A stretch of DNA of 53,742 bases from Planctomycetota bacterium. GTDB lineage: Bacteria; Planctomycetota; B15-G4. The position numbers and the translations under genes are program-made. The notes beneath the pieces are model-generated. The model searched no databases and was not told the origin of the DNA. It saw nothing but the letters and a program-made list of their open reading frames with translations. This document shows positions 35,205-43,420 of the stretch, in pieces; the first letter of the stretch is position 1; each line of letters opens with the position of its first letter. The DNA lies in assembly GCA_029245865.1 (NCBI GenBank), contig JAQWOM010000020.1, positions 1-53,742 of the forward strand, given 5' to 3'.

Positions 35205-35864
35205 TCAACGCACGATCATGATCTCATCGAGCGATTTGCGTGTGATGGCAGCCTGCGGGACAAGGCAATCGTCGGCCGGGTAGCCGACAGGGATCAAGAG
35301 GAACGGGCGCTCATTGTCTGGGCGGTCGAGGACTTTGCTGAGAAACGTCATCGGACTGGGTGTATGCGTCAATGTGACCAGCCCTGCGTGGTGAGCCGCT
35401 GCGAGCAACATGCCGGATGCGAGCCCAACTGACTCGGCAGGGTAATAGACCTGCCCTCCATCCTCTTGGCGGATGAGTTTGAAGACCACGATCAACCAGG
35501 GTGCGACTTCCAGAAAGCTCTTGTCCGGGTCGGTGCCAAGAGGCTCGAGGTCGGCCAACCATTCGTCATTGGCTCGCTGTTCGTAGAACGCGCGCTCTTC
35601 TTCTTCGGCTGCTTTACGAATGCGTCTCTTGGTGTCTGTGTCTTGCACGCACACGAAGCGCCATGGTTGCTTGTTGGCGCCGCTCGGAGCCGAGCCCGCT
35701 GCACGGACAATCCATTCGATGGTCTCTCGCGAGACGGGCCGGTCGGAATACTCTCGGATGGTTCGGCGGCGGCGCATCACCTCGTAGAACGCGCGGGCGG
35801 CCGCCTCAGCTGAGGCATCCGGGATATAGACATCTGGTGGTGGAACGAAACGAGGGTCAGTCAT
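35205..35864 (-). CDS. Iodotyrosine deiodinase-like flavoprotein (nitroreductase fold)
   Basis: A 219-residue FMN enzyme of the nitroreductase superfamily that resembles animal iodotyrosine deiodinase along its length. Seen: [23 protein letters not shown] (FMN phosphate), EEEERAFY, a Lys in [31 protein letters not shown], and the end [11 protein letters not shown]. Glu90, Tyr94 and Lys115 have the same spacing as the active-site lid residues of mouse deiodinase (Glu153, Tyr157, Lys178) that hold the amino acid zwitterion. It may remove halogen from halotyrosine. I start at the ATG giving MTDPRFVP; the frame is open upstream into the divergent lipoprotein gene. A plain nitroreductase is the alternative. 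Confidence 0.85.
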   Translation of the reverse strand: MTDPRFVPPPDVYIPDASAEAAARAFYEVMRRRRTIREYSDRPVSRETIEWIVRAAGSAPSGANKQPWRFVCVQDTDTKRRIRKAAEEEERAFYEQRANDEWLADLEPLGTDPDKSFLEVAPWLIVVFKLIRQEDGGQVYYPAESVGLASGMLLAAAHHAGLVTLTHTPSPMTFLSKVLDRPDNERPFLLIPVGYPADDCLVPQAAITRKSLDEIMIVR

Positions 35865-35980
35865 GGCTTGCAGGATACGGAGTCGAGAGTCCTCGCGCTT
35901 CGGCTCTCTGCAAGAGGCTTTTTCTAGTGGGTGCTGGCCCTGTTTGGCAGGCTGCTTGGCATTCAAGAGGAACTCATGGC

Positions 35981-36634
35981 ATGAAACGACACCTCGGGGC
36001 GAGACTCTTCTTCGGTGGCCTGTCCGTGCTGCTGCTTGCCTCCGCCCTGCTGGGGGGGTGCTCTTCTCCCGCTCCCACACCTCAGGTCTCTCCTGGACCG
36101 CGGCAACTCCCAGAGTGGATTTCGCGACCGAGTCACATCGATGGCGAGGGGGGTGAGATCGCCATCTTTGCGGTCGGGAAGTCGGACGCGCATTCAAATC
36201 GATCCGTGCAGGCGAGCGATGCGCGTCGGCGTGCCCGCGGGGAACTCGCGCGCACGGTGAACGTGCTCGTTCAGAGCATGGTGAGAGGTTTCATGGAGAC
36301 CCACCGCGGGTACTACGAGTCGATGGACTCGGCCTCCTCTGTTGAATACATCCAGGACATCTCACGCCAGGTGACCCAGCAGATCATTTCGGGGGCGAAG
36401 CTGTGGGAAGACTTTCATGATCCAATCGAGAAGGCGTACTACGCGCTTTACAAGATCGATATGACCGAAGTCATCTTGTCTTATCGTGATCAGATGAATG
36501 CTGCCTTCCGACGCGAAGTTTCGCGTCGACGTATGGTGGTCGATTCCGAGGCTTTTGAAGTCGATCTCGAGAGGCAATTGAACAGGCTCCGCGGGATGAC
36601 GGCGAAGCAGATCCGTGCCTCGTCCGGCGTCTGA
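35981..36634 (+). CDS. LPP20-like lipoprotein
   Basis: A 217-residue outer-membrane-type lipoprotein with a signal peptide ending in LLGGC (Cys27), then PEWISRP and a domain with [13 protein letters not shown], which is typical of the LPP20 family. The C-terminal half is helical and charged. The ATG follows an AAGAGG site. Its job in the envelope is unknown in most bacteria. It is divergent from the deiodinase-like gene. Confidence 0.78.
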   Translation: MKRHLGARLFFGGLSVLLLASALLGGCSSPAPTPQVSPGPRQLPEWISRPSHIDGEGGEIAIFAVGKSDAHSNRSVQASDARRRARGELARTVNVLVQSMVRGFMETHRGYYESMDSASSVEYIQDISRQVTQQIISGAKLWEDFHDPIEKAYYALYKIDMTEVILSYRDQMNAAFRREVSRRRMVVDSEAFEVDLERQLNRLRGMTAKQIRASSGV

Positions 36635-36722
36635 CAAGTCTCGATTTCGTGTTACTGGGCTCGCGGCTTGCTCCGCCGCGCCTGTCTCGGTTTGATAGGG
36701 AAAGATGTTGAGATCATGACTT

Positions 36723-36744
36723 CCTCGGAACACCTCCTCGGAAC
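36723..36744. repeat. Two 9-bp repeats before gpmA
   Basis: CCTCGGAAC occurs at 36723-36731 and 36736-36744, 13 bp apart and 15 bp before the gpmA start. It could affect translation or bind a regulator, or be chance. Confidence 0.4.
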
Positions 36745-36759
36745 CAGGAACAACGACCC

Positions 36760-37506
36760 ATGAAGACCCTCGTCCTGCTCAGGCACGGCCAGAGCGAATG
36801 GAATAAGGAGAATCGATTCACGGGTTGGCACGACGTCGATCTCAGCGAGCAGGGAGTGGGCGAGGCGCAGAGCGCGGGCCGCTTGCTCAAAGAAGAAGGT
36901 TTCGAGTTCGATGTGGCCTACACCTCGGTTCTCAAGCGCGCCATACGCACGCTCTGGATCACGATGGATGAGATGGACTGCCTGTGGCTGCCTGTACACA
37001 GGATGTGGCAACTCAACGAAAGGCACTACGGTGCGCTGCAGGGACTCAACAAGGCGGAGACCGCTGCGGAGCATGGCGCAGATCAGGTGTTGGTCTGGAG
37101 GCGTTCCTACGCCACGCCGCCGCCCGAACTGGATCTCAGCGATGAACGCTGGCCCGGGCACGACCGCCGTTACGCCGCTTTAGACCCGGCTGACGTTCCG
37201 CGATCGGAGTGTCTCAAGGACACGGTGGAGCGTTTTCTCCCGGCCTGGAATGATGTCATTGCTCCGGCGGTGCAGAGTGGAGAGCGGGTGATCATCGCAG
37301 CTCATGGCAACAGCCTTCGCGCTCTCGTGAAGCACCTGGATGGCATCTCTGACGAAGAGATTGTGGGCGTCAACATTCCCACCGGGATTCCTCTCGTTTA
37401 CGAACTCGAAGACGACCTCACTCCGATCAGCAGTCGTTACCTGGGTGATCCGGAGGCGGCGAAACGGGCTGCAGAGGCCGTCGCAAACCAGGCCAAGGGT
37501 TCGTAG
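36760..37506 (+). CDS. gpmA: 2,3-bisphosphoglycerate-dependent phosphoglycerate mutase
   Basis: A 248-residue glycolytic enzyme that interconverts 3- and 2-phosphoglycerate. The phosphorylated His is His9 in [10 protein letters not shown]. The family signatures [32 protein letters not shown] (catalytic Glu) and [12 protein letters not shown] (second His) are all intact. Length is that of the E. coli enzyme. Confidence 0.97.
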   Translation: MKTLVLLRHGQSEWNKENRFTGWHDVDLSEQGVGEAQSAGRLLKEEGFEFDVAYTSVLKRAIRTLWITMDEMDCLWLPVHRMWQLNERHYGALQGLNKAETAAEHGADQVLVWRRSYATPPPELDLSDERWPGHDRRYAALDPADVPRSECLKDTVERFLPAWNDVIAPAVQSGERVIIAAHGNSLRALVKHLDGISDEEIVGVNIPTGIPLVYELEDDLTPISSRYLGDPEAAKRAAEAVANQAKGS

Positions 37507-37674
37507 GCCCCGCAGGAAGAGCGTCTCGGGGCAGGCGTTGCACGGTCACCGGCGCATAGGTCACGCTTCCAGGGTTGCGGCGGCGTTCCGAGGTCGTTCG
37601 CAGGTCACCCGTGGGGGTGCCAGAGACTGATCAGGCCCGATTTCTACGGGCGTTTCCGTTTCGAGGAATTCGTC

Positions 37675-38607
37675 ATGAATCCATGCGCTGTTCTTGTGTA
37701 TTCAGCTTGGGCCTCTCGATTGGGGGCTTCGGTCGTGGTGCTGGATGAGGGAGGCGAAAAAACTCACTCACGGCTTGAGTCCTTTGGGCAAGCCGTCATG
37801 GAGTGGCTGATGGACCCTGACCGAGGCCTCGCTTTCGGGGTCAACGTGATCGTCTTCATCTTGATCATGTTTGCCGCGAAGATCTTGGGAAGGGTCCTTG
37901 GCAACGTGGTCGGCCGAGCGCTCAAGGCGGGCAAGCTAAGCGCGAGTGAGTTGCTGATAAAGTTTTTCGTCACGTCAACACGCAAAGTCGTGTTCTTGAT
38001 CGGGCTCGTGATGGGGCTCGGTCAACTGGGCATGGATGTCGGACCGTTGCTTGCGGGAGTCGGTGTGGTGGGCTTCGTCGTTGGCTTCGCCCTGAAAGAC
38101 ACACTTGGAAACTTTGCGGCGGGCATCATGATCCTTTTGTACCGACCATATGACGTCGGCGATTTTGTCGAAGTCGCAGGGCATACGGGCAAGGTCGATG
38201 CCATGAGCTTGGCTTCCACCGTCATGCTGACCACCGACAACCAAAAATTGACAATCCCCAACGGTTCCATCTGGGGAGGCGTGATTCGAAACGTGACTGC
38301 GCAGGAGACGCGTCGCATCGACCTGACCTTTGGCATTGGTTACGAAGATGACATCAACAAGGCAGCCGCGATCATCGAAGACATCCTCGCGAAGCACGAA
38401 CTTGTCCTGAAAGATCCTGCGCCCGTGGTCAGGCTCACGGAACTCGCTGACTCTTCGGTGAATTTTGTATGTCGGCCCTGGACGAAGACGTCGGATTACT
38501 GGGGCGTCAAGTGCGACGTCACCAAGTCCGTCAAGGAGCGCTTTGATGCGGAGGGTATCTCGATTCCCTTTCCTCAGCGTGATGTGCACCTCTTCAAGGA
38601 GAGCTGA
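37675..38607 (+). CDS. mscS: Small-conductance mechanosensitive channel (MscS)
   Basis: A 310-residue MscS-family channel that opens under membrane tension to release solutes on osmotic downshock. Three membrane helices span about 55-140. The pore helix has the Gly/Ala-rich pattern LLAGVGVVGFVVGFALKDTLGNFAAGI. The cytoplasmic beta domain follows (PYDVGDFVEV, VMLTTDNQKLTIPNGSI). A GAGGAATTCGTC stretch before the ATG is a good ribosome site. The next gene starts 20 bp downstream. Confidence 0.94.
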   Translation: MNPCAVLVYSAWASRLGASVVVLDEGGEKTHSRLESFGQAVMEWLMDPDRGLAFGVNVIVFILIMFAAKILGRVLGNVVGRALKAGKLSASELLIKFFVTSTRKVVFLIGLVMGLGQLGMDVGPLLAGVGVVGFVVGFALKDTLGNFAAGIMILLYRPYDVGDFVEVAGHTGKVDAMSLASTVMLTTDNQKLTIPNGSIWGGVIRNVTAQETRRIDLTFGIGYEDDINKAAAIIEDILAKHELVLKDPAPVVRLTELADSSVNFVCRPWTKTSDYWGVKCDVTKSVKERFDAEGISIPFPQRDVHLFKES

Positions 38608-38627
38608 CCCGTCACGGGGAGGCGCCC

Positions 38628-39755
38628 ATGAACTCCATGCCGACCGACTCCGAACTGTCTCGTCGAATTGGTCGGGCTTTTCTAGAGATCGAGGGACTTG
38701 CAGAGGGTCTCGAGGAGAGCATCCATCCCGACGACGAGATGTTTCATACCGCACGGTTGGCCGAGGCTGCACATCCGGGTCGGTCTCGACTCCAGTACTA
38801 CCGCGACGGGCAGGAGGTCGTGCATGCGCTGAAAAACATGCTCGATGCTGCGGGGCGACCGCTCGCCGGCTGCGACCGCTTGCTGGAAATGGCCTGCGGT
38901 TATGGTCGGGTGACTCGACACCTCGTGCGCGAACTCCCGGCTGCCAACATCACATCCGTGGAGATTCTCGAGCCCGCCGTCGAGTTCGTAGGGCAGACGA
39001 TGGGTGTCGATGCGCGTACTTCGTGCACTGATCCGTCACGCCTGAACATCGGGTCAGACTTTGACGTCATTCTCGTCAGCTCGTTGTTTTCGCATCTTCC
39101 TCGAGCGCGATTTGGGGAATGGCTGCAGAGTTTGTACGGACTGCTTTCTCCTCGCGGTGTGCTGGTGTTTTCAGCTCATGGGCCAGAGGCTGTGCCCGAG
39201 ATTGCGAAAGATCCCTCGGGCTTTACGTTTGTCCCGCAAAGTGAAAGTCTGAATCTGGACAGTGCCGAATACGGTTCGGCTTTCGTGACCCCCGACATGG
39301 TGCGCGAGATTGCGCGAGAAGAAGGCCTCGCGCACATCGCGTTCGTGGAACGGGATCTCTGGATGTTGCAGGACCTTTACGTGGTGAGCCGCGTGGCGTT
39401 GCCAGGCCTGAGTGCCTGGCAAAACGTGTCGTTCGTGCAGGGTGTCATCGATCGCGTTCAGATCCAGGAAGGTGAGTTCGCCATCGACGGCTGGGCGGCC
39501 GATTCGCGGCGGGGGGTTCCCATGCAGTCGGTGCGTTTGCTCGTGGACGGGCAGGAGGTGGCCTCGGTGGAGGTGAAGGCTCCGCGCGCGGACGTGGCCC
39601 GCCTCAAAGGGCGACCCGATTGGGCCCACAGCGGCTGGTCGCTGCACGGCCGGCTGCCCGAACTCGCGTCCGGCGAGCACCTGCTGGCTGCTGAAGGGGT
39701 CTCGACCACCGGGGCGACGGGGGTTCTGGACATTCTGCCGGTGCAGCTGCCGTAA
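38628..39755 (+). CDS. Class I methyltransferase with C-terminal beta-sandwich domain
   Basis: A 375-residue protein. A helical lead (1-70) is followed by a class I methyltransferase domain (about 75-235): LLEMACGYGRVTRHL binds SAM, ITSVEILEPA follows, and DVILVSSLFSHLP is strand 4. After a linker comes a beta-rich domain (about 275-375) beginning EFAIDGWAADSRRG, with RLLVDGQEVASVEV; it looks like a carbohydrate- or protein-binding sandwich. A GGGGAGG ribosome site precedes the ATG. The acceptor is unknown; the added domain suggests a glycan or large molecule (inference). Confidence 0.78.
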   Translation: MNSMPTDSELSRRIGRAFLEIEGLAEGLEESIHPDDEMFHTARLAEAAHPGRSRLQYYRDGQEVVHALKNMLDAAGRPLAGCDRLLEMACGYGRVTRHLVRELPAANITSVEILEPAVEFVGQTMGVDARTSCTDPSRLNIGSDFDVILVSSLFSHLPRARFGEWLQSLYGLLSPRGVLVFSAHGPEAVPEIAKDPSGFTFVPQSESLNLDSAEYGSAFVTPDMVREIAREEGLAHIAFVERDLWMLQDLYVVSRVALPGLSAWQNVSFVQGVIDRVQIQEGEFAIDGWAADSRRGVPMQSVRLLVDGQEVASVEVKAPRADVARLKGRPDWAHSGWSLHGRLPELASGEHLLAAEGVSTTGATGVLDILPVQLP

Positions 39756-39983
39756 ACTGCCTGCCATAATGGCTCCACGGTGCGCCGAAATGGCGGCGCC
39801 CTGAGGAGGTCACGAGGCGGCTGGAGCAGGACCTCCGGGGCGGAGTGCGTGGAAAGCACCGATTCGGGCCTCTCGAGGTCGAGGGCCTTGGTTGGCACGG
39901 CCGTTGCAACAGTCTTCGGTGTCCTCCGACGCACTTCCTGCGCCGGCATCCGATTCAGCCTCTCTCTTTCGTTGGAGTCTCCG

Positions 39984-40457
39984 ATGAACACTCACAACAA
40001 GGCCTCGGTCGCCCGCTGGCCCCACAACTCGCTCTTCGTTCGCCCGATCCCCTCCCTTCTCGAAGATCTTTTCTCGGCGAGAACTGCCGGTGATGGCCGG
40101 TCCTCGTCCAGCCCCCTGATCAACGTCTGGTCCGATGCCCAGGCCGTGCACGTGGAGTCTGAACTCCCGGGTCTGGCCATCGAGGACATCGAACTGACGG
40201 TGCTTGGCGATGAACTGACCTTGAAAGGTGAGAACGAGAACAACAAGGGGGAGAGCAAGGCCACGTCGAACGAGAACGTCACGATGCACCACCAGGAATG
40301 GCGGTCGGGTCGTTTTGAACGCAGGATCCGCTTGCCTTTCGAGGTGCAGAGCGAAGCCGTGACGGCGGAACTCATGCAGGGCGTGCTGCACGTCACTCTG
40401 CCCAAGTCCGAAGCGGTCAAACCCCGCCGGATTCCGGTTCGTAGTGCGGGTCAATAA
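39984..40457 (+). CDS. Small heat shock protein Hsp20
   Basis: A 157-residue alpha-crystallin-type chaperone. It has an N-terminal arm (1-43), the alpha-crystallin domain (about 44-145) with VESELPGLAIEDIELTV and the hallmark GVLHVTLPK, and a C-terminal IPV motif like the I-x-I oligomerisation tail. A GGAG site precedes the ATG; the frame is open upstream without homologous sequence. No CIRCE element is visible in the 228 bp before it. A second short Hsp20 gene follows after 43 bp. Confidence 0.94.
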   Translation: MNTHNKASVARWPHNSLFVRPIPSLLEDLFSARTAGDGRSSSSPLINVWSDAQAVHVESELPGLAIEDIELTVLGDELTLKGENENNKGESKATSNENVTMHHQEWRSGRFERRIRLPFEVQSEAVTAELMQGVLHVTLPKSEAVKPRRIPVRSAGQ

Positions 40458-40500
40458 GCTTTCCTTTCCTCTTCCCCTCTCTTTCCGCAAACTCTGACGT

Positions 40501-40806
40501 ATGTCCAACCGCCTGCCAGGCAAACTCCCGAGTCCGCGTGTCGATCTGATCGAGCGAACCTCGGACTACCGGCTCTTTCTTGAACTGCCCGGCAGTGCGG
40601 TTGGTGACGTTGAACTGGAGATTGAAAACGGGGTTTTGCGCCTGACGACCCTGCTTTCTCAGTCCTCTCCGTCGGAAAGTAGAGCGCGCCCGGTGCCCAT
40701 CGGGCGGCTTGAGTTGAGCGTTGATTTTGGAGATCTGCTGTCCGGCGACGACTTGCAGGCGGTCCAGCAGCAGAGCGTTCTGCTCGTGACCCTGCCCAAG
40801 GCATGA
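40501..40806 (+). CDS. Short Hsp20-like protein (alpha-crystallin domain only)
   Basis: A 101-residue alpha-crystallin-like protein. It starts directly with the domain (LIERTSDYRLFLELPGSAVGDVELEIENGVLRLTT) and ends at LLVTLPKA, so it lacks both the N-terminal arm and the C-terminal I-x-I tail used for oligomer assembly. It may cap or modulate oligomers of the upstream full-length protein. It overlaps no gene and looks intact, not decayed. thpR follows 7 bp later. Confidence 0.85.
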   Translation: MSNRLPGKLPSPRVDLIERTSDYRLFLELPGSAVGDVELEIENGVLRLTTLLSQSSPSESRARPVPIGRLELSVDFGDLLSGDDLQAVQQQSVLLVTLPKA

Positions 40807-40813
40807 TGAATTC

Positions 40814-41374
40814 ATGCCGCGCCTGTTCGTAGCGCTCGAGATTCCCCCTGCAGTTCGCCAGGAACTGGCCCGCTTGCGGCGTGGAATGCCAGGCGCGCGT
40901 TGGGTCCCCGAGGAGCAGTTCCACCTGACGCTCGCTTTTCTCGGCGAAGTCGAAGGGCCAGCCTCTTCAGCCGTCCAGGAAGGTCTCCATGGCGTCCGTG
41001 GCGACCCGTTTCTGATGGAGTTGGCGGCGGCGGGCCGCTTTCCTCACCGGGGGCAGGCCAAGGTGCTCTGGGCGGGAATCCGTCAGGACACCGAGGTCCT
41101 GGCTCTCATCAAAGAAGTCCAGCGCTGCCTGAAGCGCCGGGGTTTGCTGGGGGAGTCACGCCGCCCGTCGCCCCATGTCACCCTGGCTCGGCTTCGGGGA
41201 GCCCCTCCCCAGGCCCTCGACGATTACCTTGAAGCCCTTGCGGGCTGGGTTTCTGGGCCGTTCTCCGTGACGGAATTTCACCTCTATTCGAGTCATCTGG
41301 GGCGAGAAGGGGCTCAACACCGGATCGAGGCGTCTTATCCGCTAATTCCGACCCGTCTTCGCGAGGGGCGGTGA
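40814..41374 (+). CDS. thpR: RNA 2',3'-cyclic phosphodiesterase
   Basis: A 186-residue member of the 2H phosphoesterase (LigT/ThpR) family, which opens 2',3'-cyclic phosphates at RNA ends. The two HxTx motifs are HLTL (about 37-40, followed by AFLGEV) and HVTL (about 122-125, followed by ARL). PRLFVALEIP is the usual start. It is 7 bp behind the Hsp20 pair and probably co-transcribed. Confidence 0.93.
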   Translation: MPRLFVALEIPPAVRQELARLRRGMPGARWVPEEQFHLTLAFLGEVEGPASSAVQEGLHGVRGDPFLMELAAAGRFPHRGQAKVLWAGIRQDTEVLALIKEVQRCLKRRGLLGESRRPSPHVTLARLRGAPPQALDDYLEALAGWVSGPFSVTEFHLYSSHLGREGAQHRIEASYPLIPTRLREGR

Positions 41375-41574
41375 CCCCTGTCTCCGTTGCCAAAGGTGGT
41401 CCATTGTCTATCTCAGCCAGCAGAGCGGGCGCCTTGCCCCATTAGGCGGGACCCGGGATTTCTTGTGCGTCTCGGATCATCCCGTTAGACTTCGCCCCGG
41501 TCTCTCCGAGTCCCCGTCTCGGTATGAGGTCAAACCGCCACGTAAGCTCGGAGATTCAGGTGTTGCCCGATCAG

Positions 41575-42009
41575 ATGAAGAAGTGCTTGGGATGGGTGGT
41601 TGTCGGGGTGCTTTTCGCAGGCACTGTCGGCTGCAGCTACAACGGGCACACCAACATGGGCGACACCGAGAAATGGGTCGCCTCCGGGGTCAATGTCGTC
41701 CCGAAGACCATCGGCCTTGTGCCGATCACGGCGTTTGACTCGGTGGTCTCGCCATTCACGGCTGCGGGCGACCAGATCTTCCGTGGTCACCAGTACCACA
41801 TGGACCACAAGTACCTCTCCTATGCCGGCAGCCGCTCCATCGGTCGCAGCAACATGGGATTTGGCTACCAGGTCGTTGCGAGCGCCATTTCGATTCCGAT
41901 CGAGACCGTCTGGCTCGTGGTGACGGGACCCGTCGATCTCGTGACGGTGATGGTCTGGGGTGACGATGGCGTTGACGGCGACGGCGACGACAGCGACGCC
42001 AACAGCTGA
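41575..42009 (+). CDS. Small lipoprotein of unknown function
   Basis: A 144-residue predicted lipoprotein. The ATG at 41575 gives MKKCLGWVVVGVLFAGTVGC with a lipobox Cys20. The body has hydrophobic stretches (VVPKTIGLVPITAFDSVVSPF and AISIPIETVWLVVTGPVDLVTV) and ends in a run of Asp/Gly. It has no family I recognise. TTGTGC at 41463 and TTAGAC at 41485 (16-bp spacing) could be its promoter. Confidence 0.75.
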   Translation: MKKCLGWVVVGVLFAGTVGCSYNGHTNMGDTEKWVASGVNVVPKTIGLVPITAFDSVVSPFTAAGDQIFRGHQYHMDHKYLSYAGSRSIGRSNMGFGYQVVASAISIPIETVWLVVTGPVDLVTVMVWGDDGVDGDGDDSDANS

Positions 42010-42015
42010 CCACCC

Positions 42016-42033
42016 CACCCCGCCTGCGGGGTG
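42016..42033 (+). terminator. Perfect 8-bp hairpin after the lipoprotein gene
   Basis: CACCCCGC and GCGGGGTG form a perfect stem with a two-base loop just after the lipoprotein stop. There is no T-run, so it is a weak or Rho-assisted terminator candidate. Confidence 0.4.
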
Positions 42034-42172
42034 ATGACTGACAGCGACGGGCTAGCGAGTCAAAACGGCCGGCCAGGGTCACGTGATGGTCTTTCAAACG
42101 GTGCGTCTGGTGCGTTCCGTCCAGGGGCTCAAGGCGCTCTGAAATTCGGTGTGTCCCCGCAGCGTCATGTGA

Positions 42173-42194
42173 CATCGATTGGACCGAATCGATG
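42173..42194. promoter_or_regulatory. Inverted repeat upstream of the DegT-asnB-orn-EVE operon
   Basis: CATCGATT and AATCGATG are perfect 8-bp arms around a 6-bp spacer. A TATGGT box starts 4 bp later (42198-42203). The arrangement looks like a dimeric repressor or activator site at a promoter 46 bp before the first start codon. Confidence 0.5.
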
Positions 42195-42248
42195 CGCTAT
42201 GGTGGCGCGGCGCACCCGCTGGGTCGCTCATCTGTGCGAGGAGTATTC

Positions 42249-43388
42249 ATGACCATGACCCGGATCAAGGTTCCCCTGCTGGACCTCCAGGCTCAGTACG
42301 CACCACTGCGCGCCGAAATACGAACGGCAGTCGACGGCGTCTTTGACAAGCTCGCGTTCATCGGCGGGCCCTACGTCCAGGCATTGGAAGCGGAATTGGC
42401 CGCCTACACGGGTGCCACGCATGGTGTGGGCGTGTCGAGTGGTACGGACGCACTCCTGGTCGCGTTGACGGCCCTGGGAGTCGGACCCGGCGACGAGGTG
42501 ATCACTTCGCCTTACACCTTCTTTGCGACGGCAGGGTGTATTGCGCGCCTCGGAGCGCGTTGTGTCTTCGTGGATATCGATCCGAAGACCTACAACATCG
42601 ATGCGGGGCAGATCGAAGCGGCCATCACAGAAAAAACGAAAGTCATTTTGCCGGTGCATCTGTTCGGACAATGCGCCGACATGGCCGCTGTGAACGCGAT
42701 CGCTTCGAAACATGATCTGCCCGTGCTCGAGGACGCCGCCCAGGCGATCGGGGCACGGGATGCAGATTGTCGGATGGCGGGTTCGCTGGGAACGGCAGGA
42801 TGTTTTTCGTTCTACCCCAGCAAAAATCTCGGTGCCGCGGGTGATGGCGGTTTGGTCACCACAAGTGATGACGCTCTCGCGCACACCATGTCGATCATGC
42901 GGAACCACGGCATGGAACCTGCTTACCACCATGAGATCCTGGGCGGCAACTTCCGGCTCGACGGCATTCAGGCCGCCGTGCTCAGCATCAAGTTGAAGCA
43001 TCTCGACAGCTGGGCCGATGCCCGCCGCCAGAATGCTGAGCACTACCGAGAGCTGTTTACGGAGCGAGGGCTGGACGGTGCTGTGACGCTTCCCTGGGTT
43101 CGTCCAGGCGTGCACCACATCTACAATCAGTTCGTCTTGCGGGTGGCGGCCGACAAGCGCGACCCCTTGTTGGCTCACCTGCGTAGCCACGACATCGGGT
43201 GTGCCATCTACTACCCGTCCGGGTGCCACACCCAGCCGGCGCTCAAGGATCAAGGCTTCAAGGCCGGGGACTTCCCGCAGACGGAGTCGGCGGCGCTCGA
43301 AACCTTGTCCATACCTATCTACAGCGAACTTACGGACGAGCAGAAACACTGTGTCGTTGATGTCATCGCCGAGTTTTACGGCGCATGA
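42249..43388 (+). CDS. DegT/DnrJ/EryC1/StrS-family aminotransferase
   Basis: A 379-residue PLP-dependent sugar aminotransferase. PLP Lys192 is in YPSKNLGAAGDGG, Asp162 is in LEDAAQAIGA, and GVSSGTDALLVAL contacts the cofactor phosphate. These enzymes make amino sugars (nucleotide-bound) for O-antigen or other glycans. A CGAGGAG site precedes the ATG; the open frame upstream has no homology. It is the first gene of an operon with asnB. Confidence 0.93.
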   Translation: MTMTRIKVPLLDLQAQYAPLRAEIRTAVDGVFDKLAFIGGPYVQALEAELAAYTGATHGVGVSSGTDALLVALTALGVGPGDEVITSPYTFFATAGCIARLGARCVFVDIDPKTYNIDAGQIEAAITEKTKVILPVHLFGQCADMAAVNAIASKHDLPVLEDAAQAIGARDADCRMAGSLGTAGCFSFYPSKNLGAAGDGGLVTTSDDALAHTMSIMRNHGMEPAYHHEILGGNFRLDGIQAAVLSIKLKHLDSWADARRQNAEHYRELFTERGLDGAVTLPWVRPGVHHIYNQFVLRVAADKRDPLLAHLRSHDIGCAIYYPSGCHTQPALKDQGFKAGDFPQTESAALETLSIPIYSELTDEQKHCVVDVIAEFYGA

Positions 43389-43420
43389 CGGCCCTCTCCA
43401 TAGGCTGACAGGCCTCTCCC

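Noticed and set aside
37507..37532. GCCCCG/CGGGGC stem after gpmA as a terminator
   Set aside because: Only 6 bp with a 14-base loop and no T-run; such stems are common by chance in GC-rich DNA.
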